Origin: Dehalococcoidia bacterium
GTDB taxonomy: Bacteria > Chloroflexota > Dehalococcoidia > SpSt-223
NCBI GenBank assembly: GCA_025054935.1
Contig: JANWZD010000003.1
Location: 62,001-126,000, forward strand
DNA length: 64,000 bases
Reading direction: 5' to 3'
The position numbers and the translations under genes were made by a program. Positions within the stretch are counted from its first letter, which is position 1; the number at the start of each line of letters is the position of its first letter. Shown here one piece after another: positions 32,792 to 41,235 of the stretch. The notes under the pieces were generated by a model, which had not been told where the DNA came from, did not search any database, and was given only the letters and a program-made list of their open reading frames with translations.

Positions 32792-34363
32792 ATGAGAGGA
32801 TCGATTCGCTGCGCTGCGCTGCTCATCTCAGTCGCCTTTGTCGCGTGCGCGCCCGCCGCTCCGACCGCTGCGCCGGCTGCCCCCGCTGAGCAGCGCGACG
32901 AACGGCAGGTGCTCAATGTTGCTGTCGGGTCGATCACGGCGAACATGACCCCGGCGGCCGCAGGGGGCCATTGGATCCGCTGGCATCTCTACGACACGCT
33001 GACCAAGTTCGGCCCGAAGTTCTCCGTCGAGCCCCAAGTTGCAACGCGGTGGGATCTGTCGGCCGACGGCCTGAACTGGCGCTGGACAATCCGCTCCGAC
33101 ATGACGTTCAGCAACGGCGACAGGCTGACCGCTGACGATGTCGCCTTTTCCTTCACCGAGATGTTCGCGCGCAACTGGCCAGGACGCGCCAACTTCATCA
33201 ACGTTGTCCCCGAGAGCGTCAGGGCGGTCGACGCGACGACAGTCGAGTTCAGCACGCGCGTGCCCGATGTCACGGTCCTCGCCTCGACTCCGCTCGTCTT
33301 TATCATCCCGAAGAAGTACTACGAGTCGGTGGGGTTTGACGGCTTTCTCCAGAAGCCGATCGGCTCCTCGCCGTATGAGATGGTGGACTACCGTGCCGAC
33401 GCTTCGGTGACGTTCCGCAAGCGGGCTGCTCCCCATCCCTTCCGGACCCCGCAGAATACCGAGATCACTTTCCGGGTGGTGCCCGATACCGGCCAGCAGA
33501 TCAACGGCCTGCGGACGGGCGAACTGGACATCCTGACTGTCAACACCTTTACTCCCGACCAGCTCGACGCGATCCAGCGTGCAGGCGGCACCACTCAGTT
33601 CTTCAAGGTCTCGACCCTCGCGTTCTTCTTCCCGCAGGGAACGCTCGAGGCGAAGAACTCACCGCTGCGCGATAAGCGCGTCCGCCAAGCGCTCAATTAC
33701 GCCATCGACCGCGAGGCGATTACCAAGCTGTTCCGCGAGGCGGAGGTCGCCAGCCAATTCGCCATTCCGGACAGCCCCTACTTCAATCCGGCGATCCGGC
33801 CCTATCCCTACGACCCGAACCGGGCGCGCCAGCTGCTCGCCGAAGCGGGATATCCGAACGGGTTCCGCGTTGAGACTGGGATGGAGTTCCCCTCCTTCAC
33901 CATCAAGCAGGAGATCGCCCTTGCGGTCCAAGCAAACCTGAAGGCGATTGGGGTCGAGGCCGAACTGATCCCGCTTGACTTTGTGCAAGCTGCCACCAAA
34001 GGCGCGGGGCGCGGCAACGAGCTGAAGGCGGAGATCTTCGGCACGGTCGCCGGCGACTCCAACGGCTTTATCTCGGGCATCCGGCAGAACATCGGCTGCG
34101 GCAAGCCGGTCGGCTCGCCGCCGACTGCGCTGTGGTGGTGCAACCAGCAGTGGGACCGGCTGCTCGACCAAGCCTACACTGAGCGCGACCCCGCGAAGCG
34201 GGCGCCGCTCTTCCACCAGGCCGCGCTGATCATGGCTGAGGACGTGCCCGTCATGCCGCTCATCGTCCAGCCGAGCCATTCGTCTTGGTCGAGCAAGGTG
34301 CGCGGCGTCGAAATGCCGTACTTCTTCTACTTCACCCTCGACAGCGCCTATAAGGTGAAATAG
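32792..34363 (+). CDS. Second peptide-type substrate-binding lipoprotein (tandem paralogue)
   Basis: A 523-residue SBP_bac_5 lipoprotein (lipobox 'FVAC'). It is collinear with the upstream gene: 'HLYDTLTKFGPKFSVEPQVATRWDLSADGLNW', 'FSNGDRLTADDVAFSF', 'IGSSPYEMVDYRAD' and 'RVRQALNYAIDREAITKLF'. The pair probably arose by tandem duplication and has since diverged widely. GAGGAGGGG precedes ATG 32792. The cognate transporter is not in the window. Confidence 0.92.
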   Translation: MRGSIRCAALLISVAFVACAPAAPTAAPAAPAEQRDERQVLNVAVGSITANMTPAAAGGHWIRWHLYDTLTKFGPKFSVEPQVATRWDLSADGLNWRWTIRSDMTFSNGDRLTADDVAFSFTEMFARNWPGRANFINVVPESVRAVDATTVEFSTRVPDVTVLASTPLVFIIPKKYYESVGFDGFLQKPIGSSPYEMVDYRADASVTFRKRAAPHPFRTPQNTEITFRVVPDTGQQINGLRTGELDILTVNTFTPDQLDAIQRAGGTTQFFKVSTLAFFFPQGTLEAKNSPLRDKRVRQALNYAIDREAITKLFREAEVASQFAIPDSPYFNPAIRPYPYDPNRARQLLAEAGYPNGFRVETGMEFPSFTIKQEIALAVQANLKAIGVEAELIPLDFVQAATKGAGRGNELKAEIFGTVAGDSNGFISGIRQNIGCGKPVGSPPTALWWCNQQWDRLLDQAYTERDPAKRAPLFHQAALIMAEDVPVMPLIVQPSHSSWSSKVRGVEMPYFFYFTLDSAYKVK

Positions 34364-34417
34364 GCGCCGCCGCCGCGCTCACCCCTCCCGCCGAGGGGGG
34401 GGAAGCGTGCGGCGGGG

Positions 34418-35158
34418 TTACGTTCCGAAGACGGCGTCGAAGATCCCGTTGGTCGTCTCCCAGCCGACGACCGCGGCCATGATCTTCGAGGCGACGGACT
34501 CGTAGTCTGAGCGTTTGTACGCCCCGCGGATCAGCTGGTTGCGGCGGGCGTTGTAGTGCTCGCGCTCCGCTTCGGGAACGGGCTCGGCCTTCTCCCAGAC
34601 ATCGAGCCACACCTTCACCGCCTCGCGTTGGAAGGCGAGCGCCGTCTCAAGCCCTTCATAGCGAAGCGGCAAGTGGAGGGCGAGGCACGAGCCAAGCTGG
34701 TTCGTGAAATACGCCGGAGGCGGCGGCTCAGGCTGCACGCGGTGCTCGATCAGTTTCGGCCACCAGCTGTAGATCAGCTCTTTGTAGCCCGAGAGGTAGC
34801 GGTCGTAGTAGTCGCGGTGGTAGGCGATATCCTGCATCGGCAGGAAGTCGGCCGTCATATTGAAGTGATCGGGCCGCTCGTAGAGGTCGATCCCGAGCCC
34901 GGGGAAGTCGTAATCCTCCGCCGGCCAGCCGAGGCAGAGATGCTCGCGCACCCGGCCGAGCGCAAAGAACCGATGGACGGTGATGCGCTCGATCTTGGGC
35001 GCGCGGAAAACGGCGAGGTCTTCCCACCCGCGGTCGGTTTCCGTGCGGCGGACATAGTCGGGAACCGGGAGCGGCTCAAGCGGGAGCCGCTCCTTCAGCA
35101 AGGCGAGATAGGCGTCTGCTTGTTTGAGGTCATCATCCCACAGTTCGGTTCGATTCAT
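34418..35158 (-). CDS. Ferredoxin-dependent bilin reductase (PcyA)-like protein
   Basis: A 246-residue protein, almost the length of cyanobacterial PcyA (about 248). Its layout follows the bilin-reductase fold: 'PKIERITVHRFFALGR' (compare 'FRKMHLELAKVGKG'), 'DFPGLGIDLYERP' (compare 'GLPLFGCDIVAGP') and 'NMTADFLPMQD' (compare 'AIADLSPTQ'). Asp104 falls where PcyA has its catalytic Asp105; Glu81 may match Glu76. A helical C-terminus ends 'IFDAVFGT' (compare 'VLFDVIQ'). The comparison is from memory. PcyA reduces biliverdin to phycocyanobilin. No heme oxygenase or phycobiliprotein gene is nearby. The alternative is a red-chlorophyll-catabolite-reductase-type relative. GGAGGGGGAGCG precedes ATG 35158. 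Confidence 0.6.
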   Translation of the reverse strand: MNRTELWDDDLKQADAYLALLKERLPLEPLPVPDYVRRTETDRGWEDLAVFRAPKIERITVHRFFALGRVREHLCLGWPAEDYDFPGLGIDLYERPDHFNMTADFLPMQDIAYHRDYYDRYLSGYKELIYSWWPKLIEHRVQPEPPPPAYFTNQLGSCLALHLPLRYEGLETALAFQREAVKVWLDVWEKAEPVPEAEREHYNARRNQLIRGAYKRSDYESVASKIMAAVVGWETTNGIFDAVFGT

Positions 35159-35279
35159 CGCTCCCCCTCCTGTCGGTATGCGCCCCTTCTACCATTATCG
35201 AGCTGAGTCAGTCAATCCGACTGGCCGACCGCCGAACCGCTTGGATACAATCGCTTCCAGCCAGCCACCGGAGGAATGG

Positions 35280-36131
35280 GTGAGGGCAGACCTAACGCCG
35301 CGCCACGGCCATGTCATCGTCGATGGCCTGCGGCTTCATTATCTTGCCTGGGGCGACCCGGCGAACCCCCCGATGCTCCTGCTCCATGGGGTCGGGCAGC
35401 AGGCGCACAGCTGGGACTTTGTCGCGATGGACCTCGGCCAGGACCATTACGTCATCTCGCTTGATCAGCGCGGGCATGGCGAGAGCGATTGGGCGCCTGA
35501 CCGAGATTATTCCCCAGAGGCGTTCCAGCGCGATCTGGATGGCGTCGTCGATCACCTTGGGCTGAAGCAGTTCGTGCTCGTCGGGCTGTCGATGGGGGGG
35601 ATGAATGCGATCCGCTTCGCGGCGCGCCGGCAGCATGAGCTGCGCGGCCTCGTCGTCGTCGATATCGGTCCCGAGGTGATCGAGCGCGGGGGGCGCGAGA
35701 TCCGCGCCTTCATGGAGATGGACGACGAGCTCGACACGTTCGAGGAATTTGTCGAGCGGGCGGCGCGGTTCAATCCGCTCCGCCCGAAAGAGAGCTTTCG
35801 CGGCAGCCTCCAACATAACCTGAAGCAACTGCCCTCGGGCAAGTGGACATGGAAGTACGACAAATACTTCCGTGATCCCACGGTCGAGCGGAAACGCCCC
35901 GATCTCTGGCCGGATGTGCGGCAGCTTCGCCTGCCAGTCCTCGTTGTGCGCGGCGAGTACAGCCATGTGCTCGGCGAAGAGCAAGCCCGGGTGTTCGTCG
36001 AGGCGCTGCCAGATGCGTCGTACGTCGTCATTCCGGGCGCAGGCCATCTCGTGCCCGGCGACCAACCGGATCGCTTCAGTGACGCCTTGCGCGCCTGGCT
36101 GCGGACGCGCAGGCCGGAGGGAATTCGATGA
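35280..36131 (+). CDS. Alpha/beta hydrolase
   Basis: A 283-residue alpha/beta hydrolase with an intact catalytic apparatus: 'PPMLLLHGVGQQAHSWDF' (oxyanion loop), 'LDQRGHGESDW', nucleophile elbow 'VGLSMGGMNAI', a late Asp in 'LVVRGEYSHV' and His in 'GAGHLVPGDQP'. The substrate is unknown. GTG 35280 has GGAGG 5 nt upstream, and TACAAT (35246-35251) lies about 30 nt before it, so longer in-frame starts are rejected. It overlaps the rhodanese gene by 4 bp (ATGA). Confidence 0.9.
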   Translation: MRADLTPRHGHVIVDGLRLHYLAWGDPANPPMLLLHGVGQQAHSWDFVAMDLGQDHYVISLDQRGHGESDWAPDRDYSPEAFQRDLDGVVDHLGLKQFVLVGLSMGGMNAIRFAARRQHELRGLVVVDIGPEVIERGGREIRAFMEMDDELDTFEEFVERAARFNPLRPKESFRGSLQHNLKQLPSGKWTWKYDKYFRDPTVERKRPDLWPDVRQLRLPVLVVRGEYSHVLGEEQARVFVEALPDASYVVIPGAGHLVPGDQPDRFSDALRAWLRTRRPEGIR

Positions 36132-36964
36132 CCGATCCTCGCGGAATGCTGGTCGATGTCAGTTGGGTGCGCGAGCGGCTGCACGATCCGCAGCTGCGCC
36201 TGCTCGATGTCCGGAAACCGGCCGAGTTCGAGGCAGGCCATCTGCCCGGCGCGGTCAACGTCGATATCTACGACCTGCACTGGTGGGACTCGTCACCCGA
36301 GGGGCTGCCCGGCTTCCGCCGCCAGCACGAGCAGGCGTTCGGTGCCGCGGGACTGAGCCGCGACCACACGATTGTCGTCTACGGCCAGACTACAGACATG
36401 CTCGCGGCGCGGGCACTGTGGGTGCTCAAGCTGTTCGGTCATCCCCGGGCGTATCTCCTCGATGGGGGAATTGCTGCCTGGCAGGAGAGCGGAGGCGCGC
36501 TCGAGCGCGGTCCAGTCGTTCCCGCGCCCGCCGACTATCGCTCCGAGTGGCATCCTGAGATCCTCGCCGGCTGGCCCGAGGTGCGCGCCGCCATCGGGAA
36601 GCCGGGCACAGTTCTGCTCGACACGCGGTCGCGCGAGGAGTACACCGGCACCCTGGTCCGCTCCAAACATGGAGGCGCGATCCCCGGCGCGATCCACCTC
36701 GAATTCAGCAACAACATCGGTCCCGACGGCCGCCTCAAATCCCCCGACGAGCTGGCGGCTCTGTACCGGGCGCGCGGTGTCACCCCCGACAAAGAGGTGA
36801 TCGCCTACTGTCACGGCGGCTACCGGGCAGCGCATACTTGGCTTGCCCTCACCGTTGCCGGCTATCCGCGCGTAAAAAATTATGTCAGCTCATGGGGCGA
36901 GTGGGGCAATCGCGATGATCTGCCCATTGAGCGCCCGAGCGCGCAGGATGACCCCGTCGCGTAG
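36128..36964 (+). CDS. Thiosulfate/3-mercaptopyruvate sulfurtransferase (tandem rhodanese)
   Basis: A 278-residue protein with two rhodanese domains. The first is inactive ('LLDVRKPAEFEAGHLPGAVNVD', no loop Cys). The second carries the catalytic Cys in 'VIAYCHGGYRAAHTWLAL'. It transfers sulfane sulfur to cyanide or thiols. The loop C-H-G-G-Y-R is closer to TSTs than to the CG[S/T]GVT of mercaptopyruvate enzymes. Its ATG overlaps the hydrolase stop, so the two are co-expressed. Confidence 0.92.
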   Translation: MTDPRGMLVDVSWVRERLHDPQLRLLDVRKPAEFEAGHLPGAVNVDIYDLHWWDSSPEGLPGFRRQHEQAFGAAGLSRDHTIVVYGQTTDMLAARALWVLKLFGHPRAYLLDGGIAAWQESGGALERGPVVPAPADYRSEWHPEILAGWPEVRAAIGKPGTVLLDTRSREEYTGTLVRSKHGGAIPGAIHLEFSNNIGPDGRLKSPDELAALYRARGVTPDKEVIAYCHGGYRAAHTWLALTVAGYPRVKNYVSSWGEWGNRDDLPIERPSAQDDPVA

Positions 36965-36967
36965 CGA

Positions 36968-37162
36968 TTAGCGGCGCGGCGGGGTGAGATAGATGACGGT
37001 CGGGGTCGGGGGCGGCAGCGTCGGAGAGCCCGCCGGCGAGGGATAGACGCGCACCCCTTGGGGCTGAGTAGGAACCGGCGTCGTCGCCCCAGCTTGGCAC
37101 GCTGTGGCCACGCCGAGGGCGAGAAACGCCACTCCGGCGAACCGCCAGATGTAGCGGTGCAT
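36968..37162 (-). CDS. Small Pro/Thr-rich lipoprotein
   Basis: A 64-residue product: signal peptide with lipobox 'ATAC' near residue 22, then about 40 residues of low-complexity Pro/Thr/Val sequence. It resembles many wall-spanning Pro/Thr tails of this phylum but lacks a domain. GGAG 7 nt before ATG 37162 supports the gene. It ends 4 bp from the convergent rhodanese gene. Function unknown. Confidence 0.6.
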   Translation of the reverse strand: MHRYIWRFAGVAFLALGVATACQAGATTPVPTQPQGVRVYPSPAGSPTLPPPTPTVIYLTPPRR

Positions 37163-37335
37163 GCGGCTGCTCCAGTAGTTCAGACGTCTCGGTCGCTGTC
37201 GCGGGAACTGTACCAGTCTCGGCAGGATGCTGCCACCGGTCGACGGGCCGGTTCAGCGTCTCACTCGCTGCAGCACTATACTAGGGGCGCAGCAGGGGAG
37301 CGCATCGGAGCGCCGCGCGCCCGCAGGAGGCTGAA

Positions 37336-38943
37336 GTGGCCGACCTTCGGCCCGGGTCGCGTCTCGGGCAATACACGATCGTCGACCAGATCGGGCAAGG
37401 CGGGATGGCGACGATCTTCCGCGCTCGTCAGGAAGCGCTTGGCCGCGATGTCGCTATCAAGGTGCTGCCGGCCTATCTCGCCAGCGACCCTGAATATCTC
37501 GCCCGGTTCCGGCGCGAAGCGACCGCCATCGCCCAGCTTCAGCACCCCAACATTCTGCCCGTCTTCGACTTCGGCGAACAGGACGGCCTGACCTATATCG
37601 TCATGCTCCTTGCGCCGAGCGGGCAGACCTTGCGCGACCGCCTTGGCGCGCCGATGCCGCTTGCGAGCGCGCTCCCGATGATCACCCAGGTGGGGAGCGC
37701 GCTCCAGTATGCGCATGAGCAGGGGATTGTCCATCGCGATGTCAAGCCGTCGAACGTCCTGCTGGGGGAGCGCGATTGGGCGCTCCTTTCTGATTTCGGC
37801 ATCGCTCGGATGGTGCAAGGCGCAACCCACCTCACCCGAACCGGGGTCGGGATCGGCACGCCCGAATATATGAGCCCGGAGCAGGCGCAGGGGCTCCCCG
37901 TCGATGGCCGCGCCGACCAGTATTCTCTCGCCGTCATTCTCTACCAGATGCTGACGGGGCACTTGCCCTTTGTCGCCGAAACGCCTGTCGGCATCGTCCT
38001 CCAGCACATCACCAAGCCGCCCCCGCCGCCGCGGTCGCTCAATCCCGACATACCTCCCCAAGTCGAAGCGGTGCTGCTGCGGGCGCTCAGCAAAGATCCC
38101 GAGCAGCGCTATCCGACCGTCGCAGACTTTCTCGACGCGCTGAACGCCGCTGCCCAGCCCTCTCTCCGCACCTCGCCGCGCAGCGTTCCGCTGGCGACCA
38201 CGCCGCGCTCTGCCGCGTCGCTGCCTGCCGCAGCAACCCGGCCGGCGGTCACGCCGGTCGTCTCTCCGCCGGAGGAGCCGCAGACCGAGCGGCAGATCAT
38301 GCCGAGCCGCAGGAGAGGCAGTCGGCTGTTCGTGGCGCTGGCGGTCGGCGGCGTCGTCTGCGCCGCGCTCGCCATCGGCGGAGGGGCGGTCGGGGTGGCG
38401 GCGCTCAACGGCACGTTCGGCGGCTTCGCCGCTCTCGCGAACCCCACTCCTACCCCGACCCTCCCGCCGGCGACCGCGGCGCCGACGCGGCAGCCGGGCA
38501 CGGTCGCCGGCACCGATGCCGAACCAACGCCGACGCCAACTCCGGAACCGACGGCAACGCCGACCCCAGAGCCGACGCCGACACCCGTTCCAACGAACAC
38601 GCCGCCGCCACGTCCGACCAACACGCCCGCGCCGCCACCGCCGACGCCTCCTCCGCCCGCGCCCACCAGCCCGCCGCCGCAGCCGCCGCCACAGCCTGGT
38701 GGTGGCGGCGCGGGCATCGGCACGATCACGGTCCGCAACACCAGCGCGACCGAAGTCCTCATCTGCGCCTACAACGGGCCGGAGGCGAGCACTCGCCTTG
38801 AGATCCCGCCCGGCGGGTCCGGCTCAACCTCGGTGCCCGCCGGCGTTTACACCGAACGCTGCGTCACAGAAAGCGGCGCCGGCCCCGGCACCCGCTCGGT
38901 GACCGTGCCCGCGGGAGGAACAGTCACCCGCGCCGCGCCCTGA
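37336..38943 (+). CDS. Transmembrane Ser/Thr protein kinase (PknB-like)
   Basis: A 535-residue protein. The kinase domain (about 11-270) has 'IGQGGMATIFRA', Lys in 'VAIKVLP', 'HRDVKPSNVLL', 'DFGIA' and 'GTPEYMSPEQ', all intact. A basic and Pro-rich juxtamembrane part follows, then one membrane helix near residues 330-355, a long PTPTP linker, and a small beta-sandwich outside the membrane ending 'VTRAAP' with two cysteines. AGGAGG 5 nt before GTG 37336 sets the start; TATACT lies at 37277-37282. The outer domain presumably senses a wall ligand. Confidence 0.92.
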   Translation: MADLRPGSRLGQYTIVDQIGQGGMATIFRARQEALGRDVAIKVLPAYLASDPEYLARFRREATAIAQLQHPNILPVFDFGEQDGLTYIVMLLAPSGQTLRDRLGAPMPLASALPMITQVGSALQYAHEQGIVHRDVKPSNVLLGERDWALLSDFGIARMVQGATHLTRTGVGIGTPEYMSPEQAQGLPVDGRADQYSLAVILYQMLTGHLPFVAETPVGIVLQHITKPPPPPRSLNPDIPPQVEAVLLRALSKDPEQRYPTVADFLDALNAAAQPSLRTSPRSVPLATTPRSAASLPAAATRPAVTPVVSPPEEPQTERQIMPSRRRGSRLFVALAVGGVVCAALAIGGGAVGVAALNGTFGGFAALANPTPTPTLPPATAAPTRQPGTVAGTDAEPTPTPTPEPTATPTPEPTPTPVPTNTPPPRPTNTPAPPPPTPPPPAPTSPPPQPPPQPGGGGAGIGTITVRNTSATEVLICAYNGPEASTRLEIPPGGSGSTSVPAGVYTERCVTESGAGPGTRSVTVPAGGTVTRAAP

Positions 38944-38946
38944 TAC

Positions 38947-40461
38947 TCAGGTGCCCGTCTCCGCTCGGTGCAGCAGGTCGAGGCGAAGGGCGCGGTCGGG
39001 GGCAAAGAGCAGCCCCTTGATCTCGGCGCGCGCGGCAAGGAACACTGCCGGCTGCGCGAGAGGCACATTGGGGGCGTCGGCGGCGATGATCGCTTGCGCT
39101 TCGCGCAGAAGAGCGGCCCGCGCTTCCCAGCGCGGCTCATTCTCGATCAGCCGGATGAGCGCCGCGATCCGGTCATTGCGATACTGGCCGCAGTTAATGA
39201 GGCCGAGCCGGCCGGGATCGTAGTCGTGAACAAGCGCGTAGTACGGGTCTGGCACCTGATGCCAATCTTCCCAGATCAGCATCGGGTAGGCGCGCAGGTA
39301 GCGCCCCCCGTACCAGAACGTCGCCGGGTCGAGCCGCTCGATAGCGACGTCGATCCCGATCGTCCGCAGGGACTGGGCGACGATCTCGGCGCAGGCCTGA
39401 TGCTCCCGGTTCGCGGCATCGACGAAGAGTTCGCTCGCGAAACCCGCGCCATAGCCCGCTTCGGCGAGGGCGGCAGCGGCGCGCGCCGGATCGTAGTCGT
39501 ACTCCCAGAACTGTTCGGTCATCCCCGGGGTCGGCCAGGGAAACGGGCTGCGCCAAGGCGCGGCCGTCCCGCCATACACCTCGTCGAGAATGCGCTGCGC
39601 CGGGATCGCCCACGCAATCGCGCGCCGAACGAGCGGATTGTCAAAGGGCGGCTGCTGGCAGTTGAGCATCAGCGCGACATGGCTGCCGGACCGCGAGCGA
39701 TAGACCCGCACGCCCGCACTCGCATGCAGCGCCTGCGCCTCGGCGGGCGTAAGGTCAGGCAGGAGGTCGATGGCGCCTTCGCGCAGGAGGTCCAGCCGTC
39801 TCCGCCGCCCCGGCACGATAAGGAAGCGGACACGCTCAAATGCGGGCCGAATGGAGGCAGCGGGGGAGGCCTCGAAGACCGTCTCTTTCCACGGCTCGGC
39901 GGAGACGAGGGCGTAGGGGCCGTATCCTGCCGGGTGGGCGGCAAGCCATTCCCGTGCCCACGGGTCAGCGGCAGTGGCGTGGCGGCGCGCTTCGGTTGAG
40001 TCGTAGATCGTCGGCGTCGACCGCGTCAGTTGCTGCAGCAGCGTCGGGTTGGCGGCGCGCAAGCGGAATTCGACGGTATAGCGGTCGACCGGAACGACCG
40101 CCTCGGGACCGGGAACCGACCCCACGAGCGCCACCCACTTGCCGACATCGCGCAGTGCGAACGCGCGCTCCCATCCCCACCGCACATCCTCGGCCGTCAG
40201 TTCGTTGCCGAACGGGGAGAGGATGCCGCGGCGGAGCGTCACCCGGTAGACCCGCCCATCGGGGCTCACTTCCCATCCTTCGGCGAGCTGCCCCTCGAGG
40301 CGAGAGACATCGCCGATCAGGGCGCCGGTCTCGGCGTCGATTGTGGGCGGATAGACGAAAAGCCGAGCGTAGGCGAGGCGATGGAAATCGCTGTTGCCGC
40401 CCGCCTGCTCCACATCGAAGCCGCTGCGGCCAGGCGGGATCGCAAGGCGAAGTTCGTTCAT
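38947..40461 (-). CDS. SBP_bac_5-like protein without signal peptide
   Basis: A 504-residue protein with the full family-5 binding-protein fold ('LAEGWEVSPDGRVYRVTLRRG', 'LTAEDVRWGWERAFALRD', 'NPLVRRAIAWAIPAQRIL', 'YDYDPARAAAALAEAGYG'). The fold starts right at the N-terminus, with no signal peptide, lipobox or Tat motif. The start is firmly placed: TAGAAT lies 6 nt before ATG 40461 and no in-frame codon upstream is usable. It may be a cytoplasmic ligand-binding or regulatory protein, like SgrR-type domains but without an HTH. It is 4 bp from the convergent kinase gene. Confidence 0.88.
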   Translation of the reverse strand: MNELRLAIPPGRSGFDVEQAGGNSDFHRLAYARLFVYPPTIDAETGALIGDVSRLEGQLAEGWEVSPDGRVYRVTLRRGILSPFGNELTAEDVRWGWERAFALRDVGKWVALVGSVPGPEAVVPVDRYTVEFRLRAANPTLLQQLTRSTPTIYDSTEARRHATAADPWAREWLAAHPAGYGPYALVSAEPWKETVFEASPAASIRPAFERVRFLIVPGRRRRLDLLREGAIDLLPDLTPAEAQALHASAGVRVYRSRSGSHVALMLNCQQPPFDNPLVRRAIAWAIPAQRILDEVYGGTAAPWRSPFPWPTPGMTEQFWEYDYDPARAAAALAEAGYGAGFASELFVDAANREHQACAEIVAQSLRTIGIDVAIERLDPATFWYGGRYLRAYPMLIWEDWHQVPDPYYALVHDYDPGRLGLINCGQYRNDRIAALIRLIENEPRWEARAALLREAQAIIAADAPNVPLAQPAVFLAARAEIKGLLFAPDRALRLDLLHRAETGT

Positions 40462-40467
40462 GGAGCC

Positions 40468-40473
40468 ATTCTA
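40468..40473 (-). promoter_or_regulatory. -10 box built on the Nudix stop codon
   Basis: Minus-strand TAGAAT, 6 nt, then ATG 40461. The TAG of the box is the stop codon of the upstream Nudix gene. Confidence 0.5.
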
Positions 40474-40920
40474 GCCGCTGAGGCGGACAAGGCGAGCGCC
40501 CGCCCGGACATCGGCAAGAATGGCGGCGTGGTCAAAGGCAAGAGGAGGCAAGTTGTCGAGCGGTGCCCAGAGGATGCTCGCGGCGTCGTCGCCGGCGCGG
40601 GCGGCGGCGTCCTCAGCGGTGCGGACACGATAGGCAACGGTGACAGTGTGGCGGGCGGGGTCGCGGGTCGCCTCCGCATACACGCCGATGAGCGCTTCGA
40701 TCGTCCCTTCAAGACCGCATTCCTCGCGCAGTTCGCGCAACGCGCACGCTGCAGGGGTCTCGTCAGGGTCGACAAACCCGCCGGGCAGCGCGTACGCGCC
40801 GGCGAACGGCTCGTTGCGGCGCTGGATTAGCAGAACGCGGCCGTCGCGGATGACGACGGCATCGGCGGTGACGGGGCGGCAGGGCGGGCGTCCGCAGCAG
40901 GGACAGGGGTCGGTAGGCAT
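40471..40920 (-). CDS. Nudix hydrolase with N-terminal Cys cluster
   Basis: A 149-residue Nudix enzyme. The Nudix box is complete: 'GGFVDPDETPAACALRELRE' followed by ECGLEG. N-terminal 'DPCPCCGRPPC' is a short cysteine cluster that may bind zinc, as in ADP-ribose pyrophosphatase-like and NadR-type relatives. Substrates are nucleoside diphosphates linked to another group; which one is unknown. TATGAT lies 6 nt before ATG 40920 (leaderless). Its stop codon serves as part of the next gene's -10 box. Confidence 0.93.
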   Translation of the reverse strand: MPTDPCPCCGRPPCRPVTADAVVIRDGRVLLIQRRNEPFAGAYALPGGFVDPDETPAACALRELREECGLEGTIEALIGVYAEATRDPARHTVTVAYRVRTAEDAAARAGDDAASILWAPLDNLPPLAFDHAAILADVRAGARLVRLSG

Positions 40921-40926
40921 GACACG

Positions 40927-40932
40927 ATCATA
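40927..40932 (-). promoter_or_regulatory. -10 box of leaderless Nudix transcript
   Basis: Minus-strand TATGAT, 6 nt, then ATG 40920. Confidence 0.5.
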
Positions 40933-40946
40933 GCGACCGACAACAA

Positions 40947-40999
40947 AGCTGGGCCAGGGATTCCCCCCAGCTTCTCCCCGCCGCGCCCCTGGCCCAGCT
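40947..40999. repeat. 13-bp perfect inverted repeat, 27-nt loop
   Basis: AGCTGGGCCAGGG (40947-40959) and CCCTGGCCCAGCT (40987-40999). There is no T-run on either side. Confidence 0.6.
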
Positions 41000-41109
41000 C
41001 TGACTGGAGGCAGGGATCAGCCCGCGCCGTCGGCCTCGGAGCGAACTTGACTTCTCCCGCCTCGAACGTGCAGTCTACTTTTTGCAAAGGCTCGCAACAG
41101 TGGTTCAGA

Positions 41110-41141
41110 TCACAGCAGCATCATGATCTTGGTCACAGCAG
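41110..41141 (+). repeat. Direct repeat TCACAGCAG, 23-nt period
   Basis: Copies at 41110-41118 and 41133-41141, two helical turns apart, just upstream of the likely -10 box of the Fur-family gene. A regulator could bind both on one face of the DNA. Confidence 0.45.
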
Positions 41142-41235
41142 ATCAGCGGATACTGCGATAAAGTAGTACAATTTTGTGAGGCGATACCGTATGCTCGTGC
41201 AGGCGGTTTGCACGCAACGTCGTCGGGGTGACTCG

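Larger units (their letters stand above)
40921..41235. other. Regulatory region between divergent Nudix and Fur-family genes
   Basis: Contains a 13-bp inverted repeat (40947-40999), a 9-bp direct repeat (41110-41141) and TACAAT at 41167-41172, which is probably the -10 box of the Fur-family gene. No coding frame is convincing. Confidence 0.5.

Noticed and set aside
34364-34417. CCCCTC/GAGGGG hairpin as terminator between the binding-protein and bilin-reductase-like genes
   Set aside because: Short stem and no T-run; termination here may still be Rho-dependent.
38430-38700. Tandem DNA repeat
   Set aside because: The repetition is codon-level Pro/Thr linker coding (PTPTP) in the kinase; similar runs at 5220-5290, 9780-9872 and 26480-26620 have the same cause.
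41040-41235. Fur box near the Fur-family gene
   Set aside because: No 7-1-7 or GATAATGATAATC-like element was found; only the direct and inverted repeats described.
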